A stretch of DNA of 64,000 nt, from contig CAZNYW010000002.1 of assembly GCA_964577375.1 (NCBI GenBank), positions 109,973 through 173,972 of the forward strand, written 5' to 3'. The notes under the pieces were generated by a model. The model made no database searches. It was not told the origin of the DNA and saw nothing but the letters and a program-made list of their open reading frames with translations. Source of the stretch: DATKUC01 sp964577375 (GTDB taxonomy: Bacteria > Spirochaetota > Spirochaetia > DSM-27196 > DATKUC01). This document shows, piece after piece, positions 62,320-64,000 of this stretch. The first letter of the stretch is position 1. The number at the start of each line of letters is the position of its first letter. The translations under genes and the position numbers were made by a program.

Positions 62320-62961
62320 CTAACGCACGCGGATTGCGGCCTCGTCCTCCTGGTTGTTCCTCACCGCTTCGAACATCGCCGAATGTTGTTCTATTACTGC
62401 TTCGAAATGGTGGCGGGTTCGCAACTCCAGATATCGGATCCTGTTGAGGTGTGCGCGCATGTCGGAGATCACTTTGAGTAGAGTGGCGTTCCCTGCCTGC
62501 TCGAGAATGCTGCGGTACCAAAATTCGTCTGACTGAAGAAATGCCTCGTAGTCTTCTGACGCGGCAGTCTTTCTCTGCTCGGCAAGCGAAGCTTCGATTC
62601 GAGTTTCCGCACTGCGAGACGGCTCTTCCGACGATCGCCATTTTCGAGCGGCAAGTCTAAATCCGCTCAATTCGAGACTCTCCCTTACGAAGCGTGCCTC
62701 TTCGACTGTCTTTTTCGAGATGTAGGCGATACGGATTCCTCGCTGGGGCAAAATCTCAATGAGCTCTTCAGTAAGCAGCAGGCGAAACGCCCCGCGCACG
62801 GGTGTTCGGCTTACCCCAAGCGTGCTGGAGAGCTCGGCTTCATACACCATCTGGCCCGGTTTGAGACGCAGCGAGATGATCGCATCGCGGATGCTCTCAT
62901 ACGCCCGATCTCCGAGTGTCGTTCGTTGTTCTACGATTCCTTTCAGATCATTCCGGCCCAA
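62320..62961 (-). CDS. GntR/FCD regulator, probably truncated by an amber codon
   Basis: 213 residues from a TTG at 62961 (AGAGGG upstream). The winged-helix domain (DAIISLRLKPGQMVYEAELS, then STLGVSRTPVRGAFRLLLTE) and most of the FCD domain (SDEFWYRSILEQAGN, HFEAVIEQHSAMFEAVRNN) are intact, but the frame stops at a TAG within the last helix (EAAIRVR-stop). Typical FCD proteins continue with xHL/xHI. It lies convergent with the TRAP operon and may once have regulated it. Function without the last helix is doubtful. Confidence 0.8.
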   Translation of the reverse strand: MGRNDLKGIVEQRTTLGDRAYESIRDAIISLRLKPGQMVYEAELSSTLGVSRTPVRGAFRLLLTEELIEILPQRGIRIAYISKKTVEEARFVRESLELSGFRLAARKWRSSEEPSRSAETRIEASLAEQRKTAASEDYEAFLQSDEFWYRSILEQAGNATLLKVISDMRAHLNRIRYLELRTRHHFEAVIEQHSAMFEAVRNNQEDEAAIRVR

Positions 62962-62971
62962 CCCAACCCTC

Positions 62972-63010
62972 TTGTATCCAAGTACATGCGCCGGTCGGTG
63001 GACCGGTCAA
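62972..63010 (-). promoter_or_regulatory. Promoter/operator region of the second gntR gene
   Basis: Minus strand: -35 TTGACC (63005-63010), 18-nt spacer, -10 TGTACT (62981-62986). The palindrome CCGGTC-GGTG-GACCGG (62991-63006) lies across the spacer. TTGTATCCAA (62972-62981), nine of ten matches to the GntR/FadR-type TTGTATACAA, overlaps the end of the -10. Confidence 0.55.
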
Positions 63011-63107
63011 TCAAGTATCCATTCGCATTGATAGAGCGTAGAACGCTGCGTTGGAATGCAAAGCAACCGGAGCGAAAGCTGTCAACACCCGGCCTGAGAA
63101 TGGCGCC

Positions 63108-63545
63108 TCATCCCCCAGCTGAGACGCCCGCAAACATTACCAGGTACACGAAGATCACCGCACCGGCGGCCGCAACTGCCAGCGTGAAAACGATACCCCA
63201 GAACAGCCCGGGACCGGGCCAGGTTCCCCGGCCGCGGCGGTACCGAAGCGCGAAGTCCGCGTATCGGATGGAAGCCACCACCGCCATGAGCACACCGAGC
63301 ACTACAAGGCCCGCACCGGCCCAGAACGAAAACTCCTTCGGGTAGATCTTCGGACCGACCTGCGGCAGCACGTTCCGTACGACGATGCCGAACCGGTCGA
63401 TCACAAAACCCAGCGCCATGATGCCTACTGCTGCACGGATCCACGCCATCAGCGTACGTTCGGCAGCAAAATAGACGAGCCGCCGTCCCGTGGTCTCGGA
63501 CCTTGATTCGTCCTCCTCGATCTTCCTGATATTCTTCTGTCTCAT
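63108..63545 (-). CDS. DUF202 (YidH-like) membrane protein
   Basis: 145 residues with a charged N-terminus and three membrane helices (about 36-55, 71-92 and 113-137). The DUF202 signature is clear: FAAERTLMAWIRAAVGIMAL followed by GFVIDRFG. The function of the family is unknown. GAGGTGA lies 7 nt ahead of the ATG. The gene stands alone between the second gntR gene and the rRNA operon. Confidence 0.88.
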   Translation of the reverse strand: MRQKNIRKIEEDESRSETTGRRLVYFAAERTLMAWIRAAVGIMALGFVIDRFGIVVRNVLPQVGPKIYPKEFSFWAGAGLVVLGVLMAVVASIRYADFALRYRRGRGTWPGPGLFWGIVFTLAVAAAGAVIFVYLVMFAGVSAGG

Positions 63546-63943
63546 AGATAATTCACCTCACGTTTTGCTTTTTCTCGAGTCGTGCCGGTCGGCGGGCTAT
63601 GAGTCGAATATACTGACTACCGCGGCAAACTGTTGCCCCTTCGCTACCGCCAGAACGAACCAGCGAGCATCGATAACGAGAGCATGGGGAAGGTATCGAC
63701 CGCAGGTCGAACTGACCATGAGGGCAGATTGCCGGCGGTCGGCGAAGACGTCGTCAGGGTGTGTCGTGCGAGCAAATAAGAAAGCCTGGCGACTGGGCCC
63801 TTTCCTCAACCCCGAAGACGGGCTTGAGGTACGAGTTTCGCGCCGGCGTGAACGCCGCGCGCAAGACTCGACGGACATCGTCAGAACTCAAGGGTCTGTG
63901 TTCCCACCACCGTGACTGTCGGCGGTGAGGCGGTGCGGTGCAG
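63546..63943. other. Gene-free region between the rRNA operon end and DUF202
   Basis: About 400 nt with no supported coding sequence. On the minus strand it contains a hairpin CTCAA...TTGAG around TCTT (near 63806-63829), then at 63792-63775 a sequence resembling the 5S end and its T-rich tail. Possible small RNA or rRNA-derived remnant; otherwise nothing recognised. Confidence 0.5.
63775..63792 (-). repeat. Copy of the 5S 3' end and its downstream T-rich tail
   Basis: Minus strand TCGCCAGGCTTTCTTATT here matches TCGCCAGGCTTTTTTATT at 63964-63947 in 17 of 18 bases. The match covers the last nine bases of 5S rRNA plus the U-rich tail, about 170 nt beyond the real 5S end. Homology beyond these bases is weak. 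Confidence 0.6.
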
Positions 63944-63955
63944 TAAAATAAAAAA
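63944..63955 (-). terminator. T-rich tail after 5S rRNA, rRNA operon terminator
   Basis: Minus strand TTTTTTATTTTA follows the 5S 3' end directly. The terminal helix of 5S RNA would serve as the hairpin of an intrinsic terminator. Confidence 0.6.
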
Positions 63956-64000
63956 GCCTGGCGATGTCCTACTCTCCCACCCCGTTACAGGGCAGTACCA
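63956..64000 (-). rRNA. rrf: 5S ribosomal RNA, 3' end (partial)
   Basis: The minus strand reads TGGTACTGCCCTGTAACGGG then GTGGGAGAGTAGGACATCGC and CAGGC: the 3' 45 bases of a bacterial 5S rRNA, including the conserved GTGGGAGAGTAGG and terminal CGCCAGGC. The rest of the gene and the rRNA operon lie beyond the window edge. Confidence 0.93.

Noticed and set aside
63690..63720. tRNA-like T-arm on the minus strand (CAGTTCGACCTG)
   Set aside because: No matching acceptor, D or anticodon arms at the right distances.
63490..63915. Plus-strand open frame across the DUF202 start and the gene-free region
   Set aside because: Begins inside DUF202 on the opposite strand, has no ribosome site, and its translation has no recognisable domain.

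Overview
The window is a G+C-rich stretch of a draft genome from a free-living or host-associated spirochaete (class Spirochaetia; species not resolvable from sequence alone). The call rests on a flagellar cluster with the spirochaete-specific collar gene flbB, a FlgE hook protein carrying the Lys165/Cys178/Asn179 set known from Treponema denticola lysinoalanine cross-linking, and the joining of a division cluster to the flagellar cluster through ftsZ-TPR-dprA-hslVU, an order known from Borrelia and Treponema.

Layout. Positions 44-39742 hold 41 consecutive minus-strand genes. Read in the direction of transcription they are mraZ-rsmH-ftsL-murF-ftsW-ftsQ-ftsA-ftsZ (division and wall), xerD-TPR lipoprotein-dprA-topA-xerC-hslV-hslU (chromosome maintenance and proteolysis), then flgB-flgC-fliE-fliF-fliG-fliH-fliI-fliJ-flbB-fliK-flgD-flgE-flbD-motA-motB-fliL-fliM-fliY-fliO-fliP-fliQ-fliR-flhB-flhA-flhF-flhG (basal body, export gate, hook, motor, placement). 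Most junctions overlap or are under 30 nt. A sigma70-type promoter followed by 10-bp-spaced MraZ boxes lies ahead of mraZ.

Positions 39934-45549 (minus) hold a GH57 glucan branching enzyme with a DUF4912 partner, a SAM methyltransferase, a degenerate M23/LytM envelope protein interrupted by a 100-N gap, and a membrane-anchored propeller-like protein. cdd (plus) is followed by minus-strand genes for a conserved unknown protein, RecN, NAD kinase, a DegT-like protein without its PLP lysine, and CheW.

Positions 51372-62961 form an accessory, metabolically flavoured region. A GAF-AAA+-Fis sigma54 activator is divergent from a peroxiredoxin that has a near-consensus -24/-12 promoter and two palindromic 14-mers upstream. 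A 1419-residue double-activase/dehydratase-like ATPase converges on the peroxiredoxin. Beyond it lie a GntR/FCD regulator and a TRAP transporter (dctP-dctQ-dctM), then a second GntR/FCD gene with an in-frame amber codon. Variants of the 14-mer recur between the activase and gntR genes, suggesting one regulon. The window ends with a DUF202 membrane protein, a 410-nt gene-free stretch, and the 3' end of a minus-strand 5S rRNA, so an rRNA operon lies beyond position 64000.

I found no insertion sequence, prophage, CRISPR array or tRNA. The strongest leads are the shared operator family around the sigma54 activator, the artefactual-looking assembly gap, the amber-interrupted gntR, the lysine-less DegT protein and the degenerate LytM protein.
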